A stretch of 60,000 nucleotides of DNA, taken from NCBI RefSeq assembly GCF_037975245.1, contig NC_092568.1, positions 42,027,631 to 42,087,630 of the forward strand, written 5' to 3'. The notes below the pieces were generated by a model, which saw nothing but the letters and a program-made list of their open reading frames with translations, ran no database searches and had not been told where the DNA came from. This document shows positions 11,901 through 26,900 of the stretch, one piece after another. The stretch comes from Apostichopus japonicus. Lineage: Eukaryota > Echinodermata > Holothuroidea > Aspidochirotida > Stichopodidae. Numbering within the stretch: the first letter of the stretch is position 1; every line of letters starts with the position of its first letter. The translations under genes were made by a program, and so were the position numbers.

Positions 11901-14900
11901 CTTAGTTATGACCCACCCATGAAGTTCAACCACCCACACCTCAGCAGTATTTATGGGTGTTTTGAACCACACAAGATGTACTGCTACCCACTAGTCAGCA
12001 GCATGTTATAAATGAACAAGTATTTTGACCCACCCATGATGTCAGGCCATCCACACCTCAGCAGTATGTTATAACTGTATGAGTTTTTTGACCCACCCAA
12101 GATGTACTGCTACCCACACCTCAGCAGTATGTTATAAATCTAATACTTACTCTAAATAGACATGTGACATGCTCTTCCTCTGCTCTCTGCCTCTTTAAAG
12201 CCTCCTCAGCATTCCATCCTGACACTGTAGACCCTGTACCAAATCCTGTTCCCTTGGCCCAGTAGCTCTGTGATTTCTGGTCCTTTAAACCTGCCTCTAC
12301 TCCAAGGTTGGTAGCAGATGGCCCCTTACCATTTTTCAACTATATGTAGGAAAATAAATGTCTGTTAACCTTTGACAAATGAAAGAAAACCCCTCTAAAG
12401 GATACTCACTGACTGAAAATGCAAACCAAGGACACCAGAAGTCACAGCATTACCTTTTACTTTATCAAGTATCTAGCACTGTTCATGCTAATGGTAACAC
12501 TCCTAAATAGTTTATCAAGGTCTACCACTGTTAATGCTAATGGTAACACTCCTAAATAGTTTATCAAGGTCTACCACTGTTAATGCTAATGGTAACACTC
12601 CAATGAGACTTTATCAAGTATCTAGCACTGTTAATGCTATTGGTAACACTCCCATATACTTTATCAAAGTATACACTGTTAATGCTGATGGTAACACTCC
12701 AATAAGACTTTATCAAGGTCTACCACTGTTAATGCTATTGGTAACACTCCTAAATACTTTATCAAGGTCTACCACTGTTAATGCTAATGGTAACACTCCT
12801 AAATACTTTATAAAGTATCTAACACTGTTAATGCTATTGGTAACACTCCCATATACTTTATCAAAGTATACACTGTTAATGCTAATGGTAACACTCCAAT
12901 GAGACTTTATCAAGGTCTACCACTGTTAATGCTATTTGTAACACTCCTAAATACTTTATCAAGGTCTACACTGTTATTGCTATTGGTAACACTCCTAAAT
13001 TATTTATCAAGGTCTACCACTGTTAATGCTAATGGTAACACTCCTAAATACTTTTTCAAGTATCTAGCACTGTTAATGCTATTGGTAACACTCCATATAC
13101 TTTATCAAAGTATACACTGTTAATGCTAATGGTAACACTCCAATGAGACTTTATCAAGGTCTACCACTGTTAATGCTATTGGTAACACTCCTAAATACTT
13201 TATCAAGGTCTACACTGTTATTGCTATTGGTAACACTCCTAAATACTTTATCAAGGTCTACCACTGTTAATGCTAATGGTAACACTCCTAAATACTTTAT
13301 CAAGTATCTAGCACTGTTAATGCTATTGGTAACACTCCCATATACTTTATCAAAGTTTACCACTGTTAATGCTAATGGTATCACTCCAATGATACTTTAT
13401 CAAGTTCTACTATTAATGCTAATGGTAACATTCACAGATCTTCATCGAAGGCCTACCACTATTGATGCTAATGGTAGCACTCATGTGATACTGTATCAAG
13501 GTCTATTATTAATGCTAATGGTAACAATGCCATGCAACTTTATCAAGGTCTACTGTTAATGCTATTGGTAACACTCTCAGATCTTCATCAAGGCCTACCA
13601 CTATTGATGCTATTGGTAACACTCCTAAATACTTTATCAAGGTCTACCACTGTTAATGCTATTGGTAACACTCCCATATACTTTATCAAGATCTACACTG
13701 TTAATGCTATTGGTAACACTCTCAGATCTTCATCAAGGCCTACCACTGTTAATGCTAATGGTAACACTCCCATTATACTTTTTCAAGGTCTACTATTAAT
13801 GCTAATGGTAATCACTACAATGATAAGAGGCTGATGTTGGGGTACTACCTCAGTGAACAGGTTTGATTCTCCTTTCATTGGACTTTGATGGCTCAAGACT
13901 GCCAGGCAGGCCAAGATGAGATGTATACTGCCAGTCTCCAGACACATCTTCCTCAGTACCACGCCATCATCAGTAGCTAACAGGGTGTTATTTAATAGAC
14001 TGATCAGGGCAGTAAATGGCAAGGTAGGTAACGAACTGGCTTCGGGCATAGAGAGGATGTTATCTAGGAAAAGATAAACCATTTGAAGAAGATCACTTTC
14101 AATCCTGACACACTTTGTTGGCACATGATTATGATTAGCTTTTACATTTCTGGGAATGACCATTGGCCATGAAGGATTTGGTGCACACAGTAAAAGAAAG
14201 TATGATCTTCATTTAGCAAAAGCACACGCCTTCACACTCTCCCTTTTCTATTAACAAACTCCCTCAGACTGATGCAAGGGAACTATGAAGCTGTAAGGTC
14301 TCTTAAGTTGAAAAAATGAAGCTGTGTACACATGACTGAATTGAAGTATGAAATGTCTACTAACTTCCATCTTTGTCCTCATTAACTCCTAGCATTAGCC
14401 TCAAGAGGAAGCGAGCCTTCTTTTGTTCTTTGAGGAGCACCTCTGCATATCCAGGTAGTCTCAGAAAGAGACCAAATGCAGCCAAGGAGTGAGGGGGTAT
14501 AGTGGCTGGTCCGCTGGGGGTTAACATGGGTTTGACAGGCTGAGTATCTTTCTTACTGGAATTCAACACCCCAATAAGAGACAAAGAAGTATTGTCAAAG
14601 ATCTGGAGGATAAGAAAGAATGAAAAATCAAGGAGTGTGAAAGAAAAAACAATCCAGGGATAGGAACACACACACAATTCCAACATCCCTTAGTCTCTGT
14701 ATACAGCTCTCTGCTAACATAATGTCGTTACTGATCAACAGATAAAGCTTTTGCATTCACCTTGAAAACTCCCATATGGCAGCACATGATGTCTTACTAA
14801 GGAATCCCAAGACAGTCATTTTATCTCTTTTTCATGTTCTGCAATGGATGAAGCCATACATAACTGTATGGTTTTTATTTTTTGTCACATTTACTTTCAA

Positions 14901-17900
14901 TGATTTGATACAGGAGGAGCCAATAAGAGCATTGATGGGGTTTGAGGTTAGTTATTTATATATTCTGTGTATGCATCCATCTACTTACTGCATCATCTTT
15001 GGGGTCATCTCCAAAGAGGTCTTCTTCGATCTTTCTCCCAGCCAAGCTGGTGTTATACTCCTTATTCAGAGACTGCCAGCTTGACTGATCAAAGGCCATC
15101 TGATGGTAGGCGTGTGGTAGGTGCTCTGCCAACAATGCCAAACCCCCTAAACTAGCAAATACCTGCAAGAAAGAGGGCACCGTGGGGGTCTCTATCAAGG
15201 TCTCTTGAGAACTGCCTTCTCCAAAAGAGGTGTGACCTGTTAAAACGAGAAGTCAAATATATCACATGACCCAAATTAATGAAGATGCTGTTACCATTCT
15301 TCTTCATAAATAGGCATAAACATTTATTCAACTGCCCTGCATAACACCATCCAAAGATGTTTCTCTGATTATAAAGAGGCTTAAAGTTTCATGAGTAGTA
15401 TTCAAGAGAAAATACATATATTACTATTATTGAAGAATGGAGATTCCATTTTACCTACTAAGCCATGATCACGTGTAACACAGTACAGCAAATATAATTT
15501 TTGAATATGACTTTCATGTGTTTGGAATACAAAGGGCCACCTGGTCTGCTTGTAGTGACACTTTTGTCAAACATTCAATAAATAATTACAATAATATATC
15601 TTCTAACAGAACTTGCCTACTAAGAACCATTTCAGACGATCTGGCCCAGCGATGACCGCAGTCTCCAAACTTTAAGGATGACTACTGTCTCTCTGTAAAC
15701 ACAAAACTTGAGGCAAACATTTCAGCTAAATGATAAAAACTTTAACTTGTAAGGGATTGAACATATCAAACACTGGAGCGGCATGTCCCGTAACTTACCA
15801 TTTTCCTGAGCTTGAAGGGTTTTAGAGCTATCCGTTTTACATGTCGATGTGTTAGGAGACTGAAAGATGACACCAAACTGGATTGTTGAGAATCCTTCCT
15901 CCATTCCATGGTGTTTCAAGGCTGTCACTACTTGTCCTACGGTCATCTGTCCGGGTATCTGCAGACCACTAAGATACGGATGAGAGAGTCCTAAGGTGGG
16001 ACATGCTAACTGTACTGTTTGAGCTGCTGCTGAAGATGATGATGACGATGAAGATGTGATTTTATCTTTTCCACTCTTTCGGATCTTACTGCTCTTCCTC
16101 TTACTCTCTCCTGCTTTCCTGCTCTCCTGCTTCTTTGACAGACCTGCTGCATTGAAAGTTTCTTTCAGTTCTGTTTCAAAGACTGACTTCTTATCCGGCC
16201 CAAAGTGCACCATGACGTAGGGGGAAGTCTCACTGTTCTCCCCACTCTTTGCCAGCTTGTCAATCTTTTCTAGTTCACCTTGTTGATCTGATTTTACTGA
16301 TTCTACATATTGAGAACAAACACAAAGACAGTGCATTTTTAATATAACATACATACATGCCTACATGGTAGTCACATCTTAGCCCACTTACATCCGTACT
16401 CTAACCTGAACCAACTAAACAATTATTATACTCCTCCCCCCCCCCTCCACCCCTTCTCCTGGTCCCCAACTAGCCCACTAAGGGCACTAAATGTTCATAT
16501 CACACCACTACCAAAAGCAGAACACTTAACATCATTACCCTTAAATATACAATCTATCTCACAACTCCACACTTGATCAAGTACACATTTACCCCAATAA
16601 CAAACAACTTACATCATTACCCTTAACTATACAATCATTATCTAGTTTGATTACATATTTAATGTAATACCCATGATCAGGTATGTGATGACAGACACCC
16701 CATTAGTTGTTTCAAGAAACATATTCTTCTTAAAGATGTTTTGCAATCATCTTACCTGTGACCATTGCTAAGAGTTCGTCTGACTTGGAGCTTAACCTGA
16801 CATCCAGCACCATGTTCTTCTTTCCCACGCCATACATCGGGTGAGAGATTTGCTCTATATCTGCTACATTGTTCCTCTGGAGGTAGCAGGATGCGGAGAG
16901 AGCCAGGGATATCCTCTCATCCTCTAACATCAGTCTTAATATCAATCGCCTTAAAAATCCTGAAAGACATTTCTTGCTGGCAGATTCTTCCTGTCCACAA
17001 AGTTCATCACATATATTCTGAGCCAGTAACTTCTGGTTACTGGAATGACACACAATGCACTTATCAAAGAAGTCCAGGGCAGCATTCTCAATGGCCCCAT
17101 ACTGCGATATAGACAAAACGGGACCTCTCCTATGTGATGGTGTGGAGAGATTCAGCAGAAGTGATAACCTATTGAAATGACAGAGCACTGTCAACATTGG
17201 TGACCAAAACACACTCCCTTCTGGAGACCCTAACCAGTTCTTCACAGAGGGCTCGTTGCATAGTTCTGTAAAGAAATTGAGGACTGGAGTAACCAGATCA
17301 GCTGTGAGGGTGAAACTCCTCTCAGAGTCACCATCATCTTGTGAATTACTGAGAGGTGATCTAGGGGAACTCCTTGGATTGTCTAGTAGTCTGGCTTTAA
17401 CCTTAGATGAATCTGTCAGTGAATCACCCAGCTGGGGCATGTCTCTTCGGAGTATTTCATGATTACAAAAGTCAGCCAGGGCATCGGCTAGTCTTGCTAG
17501 AAAGCCTGAAGCTATCAGCCTCTCAACAGCCCCAGGAGACTGACTGGCCAAGGCCAAGGTGGTGAGGTGGACTTCATCTACCACTAGATGACCCCAGTCA
17601 TCAGTACCCTGGGCTCCATCATCCAATCCCAGGTATATAGCAGCACCTTTGGAGTCATCTGTCAGCTGGGTCAACTCATCCTCCTTGTTGTCATCTGTAT
17701 AGAGAGCAGAGAGGCAGTCTAGCAGTCACCATAACGATAATAGATAACATAACATACAAAATAGGATCATAAATGAGGAATAATGATGCAAGCAGTGCAA
17801 TGTTTGAAAACACCTTATCTAGATCACTAAAACTTGTTACACATACTTGTACAAATGGAAGAACTGTTAACTAGACCAACAACACATAAACATCACTGAC

Positions 17901-20900
17901 GTATTAACTTGTACATCAACAACACATAAACATCACATATTACCTTTTAAATCTTATTTACATCGAATCTGATTTTGGGGTAGCATGAAGAGAAACTGAA
18001 TTAATAAATGGAGGCCTTTATAATTCTTGGTTCCTCAGGAAGTAAAACATACAGCAAGACTTAATTTACAAATGCCTACATGTGTTTGCAACATCATCTA
18101 TCATTTAATATCTCACAAGCATGCTTCCAATTATATTTATTCACTACCATAAGTAACAGGTTGGTAGGCCTTTTAAAAACTTTTTTCTACTGTCCAATTC
18201 TCAAAGGGCAAGGGAATCTTTGGCTAGAAAAGCTTTGAATCCCAATCTAGCAGATGAAATCTTTGTACTTCAAAATGAGGATGTAATCAATCACAATGAA
18301 ATATTAACACAAAACTGGAAAGGTGATGTAAAAGCTAGATGAGGTTCTCAAATAGTAACATCAAATGTGCTGTGCTCTACCAACTGATACCCTCAGCCCT
18401 ATAATGATGCTGATTCCTGTCAATCAACTCAGCACAAGATCAAGAAAAGAATGAACATCTTACTGTTTTTAGTCAGGCTCTGTTAACTGAGACCTGTTTA
18501 TCACTGAGCACAAAGTGTCAATGTGTTTACCTGTTAATGATCCTAACGCGTTTGGTATCTTCTGTATTCCCATCCAAAGCAGCAGTGAGTCGTAGAAAGC
18601 AGTTTGTACCTGACACATTGCACTCAATACATAGTCTACCGCCCTCTTTAGGGGTGAATGGACTGGTAGGACCATTGACCACTCATAAACTGAACTGCAG
18701 GCAAAACACATAAATCATACACCATCAGTGATAGTTTAACAAATCTCTTAGAAAGCCACTTTAAAGAGAATTCTCAAACAAACTGTTTTTGATGAAGCAA
18801 ACTGCACAATTCATGAAAACTATTATTACATCTTCACACCAACTAAGATATTGAAAGAATCAACACAACAAACCAGACAGTTATCCAAGCAGCTTACATT
18901 ATATAACTGTTTACATATATTTCACAATAATCAGTTTCTCCTAAATTATTAAAAGTATCCACAAATTATACAGACACAGTTATTCCAGGTTACTTGTTTG
19001 AAATACTTCTTGCAGTTCCTCTTCTAGACAAGGTATTAGATGGATTTAACCGAAGAGAGTTAACTTACCTGAAGAGTTCCTTGGTTAGGACTCCAGAGAG
19101 ATCAATTTTGGTTCCTTGTGTATGAGTGGCCCAGATGACAGAGGCCACACAGTGTACATGGGTAGCAGCAGGGTGCAGCAGGCCATATTCAGATGGTGAG
19201 AGAGTTACAGGAGCCCTACTGTAGTTGCTATGACCATGTAGAGCCACTCTTGCTGTGTCACCTACCCAGTCTAACAGTGCTTGAACTCTAATGGAGAAAC
19301 AGACAAAATGGTTTGAATCTTATTCTCTCTTGTGACCTAGCCAATCAAAGTCATCAGTCTACCTGCACAATACAATCACAAAATGAGCTGAACCTCATCA
19401 CAATACATTACTGATCAGTGCTACAATTACACCTAGCCACCAATACTGAAAGTAACCATCCTGACCATACCAAACCATCCTGACTCAACCTAAGCACACA
19501 CACACTGAACCTAACCATTCTGACTGAACCTAAGCACACACACTGAACCTAACCATCCTGACTGAACCTAAGCACACACACTGAAACTAACCATCCTGAC
19601 TGAACCTAAGCACACACACACTGAACCTAACCATTCTGACTGAACCTCAGCGAACACACTGAAAGTAACCATCCTGACTGAACCTAAGCACACACACTGA
19701 ACCTAACCATCCTGATTGAACCTCAGCGAACACACTGAACCTAACCATCCTGATTGAACCTAAGCACACACACTGAACCTAACCATCCTGATTGAACCTA
19801 AGCACACACACTGAACCTAACCATCCTGATTGAACCTCAGTGAACACACTGAACCTAACCATCCTGACTGAACCTAAGCACACACACTGGAACTAACCAT
19901 CCTCACTGAACCTAAGCACACACACTGAACCTAACCATCCTGATTGAACCTCAGCGAACACACTGAACCTAACCATCCTGATTGAACCTCAGCGAACACA
20001 CTGAACCTAACCATCCTGACTCAACCTAAGCACACACACTGAACCTAACCATCCTGATTGAACCTCAGCGAACACACTGAACCTAACCATCCTGATTGAA
20101 CCTCAGCGAACACACTGAACCTAACCATCCTGGCTGAACCAAGCACACACACTGAAGCTCACCAAGACTGACCTATAATTTAACTTAGTTATCATACTGC
20201 ATGGTCCCTACAACCCCAATAACTGAACCTGTTTAACTATTATAATGATATGCAGCAAGCAGTACATATGATTGTCTTCTCTCACCTCTCTTTGGTACCA
20301 CTATCTGGAGTAAGACCAAGCTGTGCAATGATATCTACACCAGAGAGCGAAGGCTGACACCGTAGTCTTGTCACTAATCCTGATGGAACACCTGAAAGAG
20401 GTATATGGTAACATGTAATGGACCTGAAAGGTTACCAGCAATACTTCTCCATATCATACATTATTGCAATTATCTCCTTCCTGATGTGAGTGATCATCAA
20501 GAATGACATCATAACAGAAAGCACTGTACTTGTAAAGTATCAAGTTTTAAATCAATTTCACAGCAGATAAATAATGTGAAACTATTCAATTGTTATACAT
20601 AGCAGGCTTTACTGGATTATGAACTAGCCTTCAGAGTGACTGCAATATTTTGCAAGACCCTGGTAAGTTCCTATCATAGTCGCTAGAGAGTTGTTGCTTC
20701 TAGTGTCCATGTGTTACTTACTTGTAATCAAGTATACAAAGAAGTCTGTATTGAATTTTGTGTACGTTCAATGAATTAAATAAGTGTTATTACTATTGAA
20801 TAACTATTCTTACTGTTCAGTACACCTGATTATCAACTACAAGTAAGGTATTACAGGAACCTTGTCATCAGCTAACATAACCCAAATGAAACAAGAAAAC

Positions 20901-23900
20901 TCTTAGAGTGTCGTACCTCTACTGGGAGCAGGGAAACAGTTCCTGAGTAACATATCAAGGATGGTCAGGCCAACCTGAGATGATGACAGCCCCAGTCTCA
21001 GGAGGATGGACTCAATGTCCGCTCTATAAGGGTAACCTTGGGGAATAGTGAGGAGAGCAGAACATGTAGCTAGCAGGCCAGGAGCTTGAGCTGCAACTGA
21101 CATTAAATTCTGAGGAAGCTCTTGAAGAGGTGAGATTGTCAGGCAATGTTGAAGAAGTCGAAGCCATCGTACACTGCAAAAAGTAACATGTGATGAAAGT
21201 GATACGGTAAGATGAAATACAACAGTGTAGATGTCATCTACTATTAAGCAAACAGGAATAAATGTCAAAGGCTGTAAAAAATTAAAAAGATGATTCCACT
21301 GAAAGAAGAAGTGGATCACATGTTGCAGAGATCTATACAGCATCATTCTTTTGACTACGCAGGCCAAACCACCTACATTACAATATTTATCTTGGGAAGA
21401 CAAAGATCAGATTTACACTAAGTACTCTAGGCAGCATGGACACTGTCTTCAGTTCCATAATAAACTTACCATACTTGTACAGAGTCTAACGGTGGCTGGG
21501 TACCCTTGCTGTTCCCTCGGGAACTATCAAACACTGGCCGTCCCAAGACTTTGATTCCAGAAAGATTCATAACAGAGGAATCTACTGGCTTCTTTAGTCG
21601 GATGATGATGGCCTGAACCACTTCTGGTCTGGCTAGACAGAGTCTGATTGTGACTAAACTGCTGATGGTTACAGGAGAGCAGACAGGAGAGAAGATGATA
21701 CCATCAGAACTAACCTCTAGAACAATACCACTGGGACATCCTGCAAACAAAGAATGATATTATCATTAGCAATACTCCATCGCAAACTAGTCTTCAATAG
21801 CAACAACTCAATGCAAAGACCTGTCTTCAACGCAACAACACCATTCACAGACTAGTCTTCATAGCAACAACTCAATTCATAGACTAGTTGTTCATAGCAA
21901 CAACTAGTCTTCATAGCAATTACTTAATTCATAGACTAAGTCTTCCATAGCAACAACTCAATTCAAAGACTTGTCTTCAAAGCAACAACTCCATTCACAG
22001 ACTAGTCTTCATAGCAACAACTCAATTCAGAGACTAGTCTTCATAGCCACAACTCAATTCAAAACTTGTCTTCAAAGCAACAACTCCATTCACAGACTAG
22101 TCTTCATAGCAACAACTCAATTCAAAGACAAGTCTTCAAAGCAACAACTCCATTCAAAGACTTGTCTTCAAAGCAACAACTCCATTCACAGACTAGTCTT
22201 CATAGCAACAACTCAATTCAGAGACTAGTCTTCATAGCCACAACTCAATTCAAAGACTTGTCTTCAAAGCAACAACTCCATTCACAGACTAGTCTTCATA
22301 GCAACAACTCAATTCAAAGACAAGTCTTCATAGCCACAACTCAATTCAAAGACTTGTCTTCAAAGCAACAACTCCATTCACAGACTAGTCTTCATAGCAA
22401 CAACTCAATTCAAAGACAAGTCTTCATAGCCACAACTCAATTCAAAGACTTGTCTTCAAAGCAACAACTCCATTCACAGACTATTCTTCATAGCAACAAC
22501 TCCATTCACAGACTAGTCTTCATAGCAACAACTCCATTCAAAGACTTGTCTTCAAAGCAACAACTCCATTCACAGACTAGTCTTCATAGCAACAACTCAA
22601 TTCAAAGACAAGTCTTCATAGCCACAACTCAATTCAAAGACTTGTCTTCAAAGCAACAACTCCATTCACAGACTAGTCTTCATAGCAACAACTCAATTCA
22701 GAGACTAGTCTTCATAGCAACAACAGTGATCATAGACTAGTCTTCCATGACAACTCAACTCACAGACTAGCCTTCCATAGCAACAACTCATATCCTCGAC
22801 TAGTCTTCATAGCAACTACAATATTCATAAACTAGTCTTCATAGCAATAATTCAATTCATAGACTAGTCTTTCATGACAACAACTCAATTCATAGACTAG
22901 CTTTCCATAGCAACAACTCAATTGATCAACTACTCTTCATAGCAACAACACTTTTCATAAACTAGTCTTCATAGCAACAATTCAATTCATAGTCTAGCCT
23001 TCCATGACAACAATACTATACATAAACAAGTCTCCATAGCAACAATTCAATTCATAGATCCAAGACAACAACTCAATTCATAGACTAGCCTCAAACCCAA
23101 CAACTGAAATCATAGACTAGCCTCCATAGCAACTGCAGACTTCAAAGAAGCCATCCAATAACAATGAATTCTAAGTCTTAACCCTCCAAAACCATTTTCT
23201 AAGTTTTCATGGAAACAAAAGTACTGCTTGGTTTTAGTACAGGCAGCAATACCTTAGTCCATATTCACTTTACCTACCAATGCCCATAACGCTTTCTTTT
23301 TTAGTGAATCTTTATGACATCCTTTAAGACTGTACTTACTTCCTACACTGGTAGAGCTTAAGTTGATGTGTACTTCCTCTAGCAGAACTGCACAGGGGAG
23401 ATTGATAGCCATGTCATACCAAGTCTCGTTAGGGTAGAAATGATAGGACCAGGCAGTTCTTGACCGCCGAACAGAGGTGGTGTGGTGCAGCAAGGACTCT
23501 GGATGAGTGGTGTTTAGATTACCTGATGTGACCGTACCTATGGCAACAAACAGAATGATACATCATCAAGCTTAACAATCAGTTTCTGATGTCACTAGCT
23601 GAACAAGATACAAACATATGACTGATGTCACTAGCTGAACAAGATACAAACATATGACTTATGTTACTAGCTGAACAAGATACAAACATATGATTAATAA
23701 TGAAGTAATGCCCTTCACTTGAAGCTAGTCCACTTGTTAGTCTTAACATCTTCCAGAATTACAGTTAAAATTAAAACATTCAATTTCTTATATTATCCTT
23801 GAATAGTAACAGTCAAAGGTTGTGGTTGAGATAACGGGGAAGCTGTATTTCAGAATGATTTGTTATCGCTAGCATGAATCATAATTACTGAACCAACCCT

Positions 23901-26900
23901 TATGGATACTATGGCTGATTGTCTACAGGCTGCATGTAAGTGGTAAGGCTTGTGAGACAATTATTAATTTTGAATGAATTCACTTACAAAATGGTGCAAA
24001 GTTGACCAATCCAAACTGTTTCTTTGAGTCTTGAGTCTTCTTGGAGGCAGCGGGTGTTTTGGTTGGAGCAGATTTCCTTTTCTCCATTGTCCTCAGAGTA
24101 GAGGACACCAGATCCATTGATGATTCAACAGACACCCGACTACTCTGGACAAGATTGGAGCAGAGTATCTCTATGCCACCTGAGGAAGGATTAATACAAG
24201 AATGTCAACGACAGTATTTAACCCACCGGACATATGCATTTATATCTGTTTCCTAGGCGTACCAATGGATACATACGTGAATAATATATGTCAATAATAA
24301 TGTCTTTTGAGGGCCTTCACATTCAACTTAAATTTATGTCACAAATAAGGACAAGAAGCAAGTTGTTTTACGTACCATATTCACAGAAAGTAGCAAAGGC
24401 TTGCAAGTCATTCAGAGCTGACCTGAGAAACCAAAGAAGAGGTTCCGAGATGTGAGTAGATCCCTTCTGATCCTTGAGGTAGGCCAGGATACTGCGGCCC
24501 ACCATCTTCTCTGAGAGGGCCTCCCTGCTGATGGTCATCAGGAGCTGGTAAAGTTGACTACTGACAGAGTTCACTGTTCCTATGGTATCCCCGCTAGTTG
24601 CTTGACTCAGACCATACAGCAGGCTAGACATCGTCTCCTGGGAGGACAAAACAAGGTCTACGATGCTAAATGAAGCTGCTTTTTGTTGACCAGATGATGA
24701 TGATGATGATGAGGCGGAGGCGGCTGCTGCCCTTTGTTGCATCAACTCCCCAGAGCGTTCCTTGTCATCATCACTAATGGAATCCGTCGAGTATAGACCT
24801 TGGTTTGTTTCTAACTTATAAGTATCCGTAAGTGATGCAGTCATCCCTTGATGTACCCTCTCCATCTGATCCTCTAGGGACTTTGCTGATGAGGAATCTA
24901 ATTCATGTTTCAGTTGTTTGCTGATGAATTGCAGCAACAAACCCAGTAACATATCTCTGCTGCCCTCACTGGACAAGATGATGTTCTGTCCTGCCTTGGC
25001 TTTCGGTGTCTTATCAATGAGTTCAACCAGTTTGGAATTAAGTGACGACTCCCCAACACTCTGTAGAGCTAAACGACTGGGATTTGCAAAATGGCACTGG
25101 ACAAGCCTTGAGACATGCTTGGCAATGGTAAGTACCACATCAGAGTCTGATGGTAGCACATCCTTGTCAACTGCAAAGTTTAGCAGCTTCACTTGAGCAT
25201 CCATTGGGCCAAAGCAACAGTTTATGGCACCGCTAAAGAAAAGAAGAAATCAAATCAACATTTTATGGCACCACTAAAGAAAAGATGAAATCAAATCAAC
25301 AGTTTATGGCACCACTTAAGAAAGCAAATTAACACTTAATGGCACCAATAAACAAAAAAAGAAAGCAAATCAACAGTTAATGGCAACCCCATTTGTAATA
25401 CATCTTTGGTGAACTCTGTGACATGGCAAATGCAGTTGAGCAAAGAAAGAATGAAATTAAAAACGGAAACAGACCCCTAATTGACATTGGTTACATTTCT
25501 TGGCATGTTCAGACAAGTAGCAAATGTTTTCAGGGCAATCAGTCCAAGAATTACACCTAAGTATTTACAATGATGTGGATCAGATTTTCAGAGACTCAAA
25601 TTATGTTCAGTTTAGTCAACAATGTGATACTACGTAGGCTGTGCGTATCTCTTCCATTCATCCCAATGTTGCTGCTATGTGCTAAGTATGACCAGCTCTA
25701 TCTAAGCATCCTGCGGTCAATGTTTTCAAGATTTACAAGAAATTACATTTTTTTAAAAAGCAGAATAAAACACAACTAAAACTTATTGTAAATACCTCCA
25801 AGTTGATCAAGAGTTACAAATTGCTTGAATGAAGCCAATTGTGTTTCAATGTTAAGACTCCTTGGAAAACACTACTCTTGATAGAGCACTGAATATATAC
25901 TTTTAATTTGTGACATCAATGTCACAGAATATATTTATGTCTTCTGGAAAACCTGTTTTTTAAACAAACATCACATGGATACAAACTGTAACATCAATGA
26001 GTACATACCATTTAAAGTGATGAGTAAATACCTTAATATTGATAGATACTTTCCATAACAGTAATGAGTATATACTGTAACATTAATGAGTACATACCAT
26101 TTAAAGTGATGAGTAAATACCTTAATATTGATAGATACTTTCCATAACATTAATGAGTATATACTGTAACATTAATGAGTACATACCATTTAAAGTGATG
26201 AGTAAATACCTTAATATTGATAGATACTTTCCATAACATTAATGAGTATATACTATAACATTAATGAGTACATACCATTTAAAGTGATGAGTAAATACCT
26301 TAATATTGATAGATACTTTCCATAACATTAATGAGTATATACTGTAACATTAATGAGTACATACCATTTAAAGTGATGAGTAAATACCTTAATATTGATA
26401 GATACTTTCCATAACATTAATGAGTATATACTGTAACATTAATGAGTACATACCATTTAAAGTGATGAGTATACACTGTAACAATGATGAATACATACCT
26501 GGGTTCTACCAACACTTTTATTAGCTTCAGTAGCCTCTGACTGATTGTGATAGGTGACTTCAATAACAAGCAGCTGAGGAAGTTCCAAAATGCTTCTGCA
26601 ATGGTTGGACCCACCTGAGAATGATGAAACAAGATATTATCATACTGGCATTAAAAATCACCCGCCCCTCTAAATAAAGTGTCTTTGGAGGTAAAATGGA
26701 ATACATTTATAAGGTAATTAAAAATCACCCACCCATCTAAATAAGGTCTCTCTGAAGGTGACATGGAATGCATTTCCAATTACATATCACCCCCCCCCCC
26801 CCCCTCTAAATTGAAGTCTCTCTGAAGGTGAAATGGAATGCATTTACAAGGTAATTACAAATCACCCACACCTCTAAATAAAGTTTCTCTGAAGGTGGCA

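Noticed and set aside
12534-13834. Several plus-strand frames with NANGNTP repeats
   Set aside because: Products of the 46-bp intronic array.
14776-15084. 102-codon plus-strand frame with hydrophobic segments
   Set aside because: Overlaps BIRC6 exon 14989-15236 on the other strand and an intron; no own splice or start signals.
16756-17694. Plus-strand frames opposite the large scaffold exon
   Set aside because: Shadows of a strongly conserved minus-strand exon.
22066-22740. 224-codon plus-strand frame rich in Ser, Gln and Asn
   Set aside because: Translation of the 31-32-bp minisatellite; no splice or start context.
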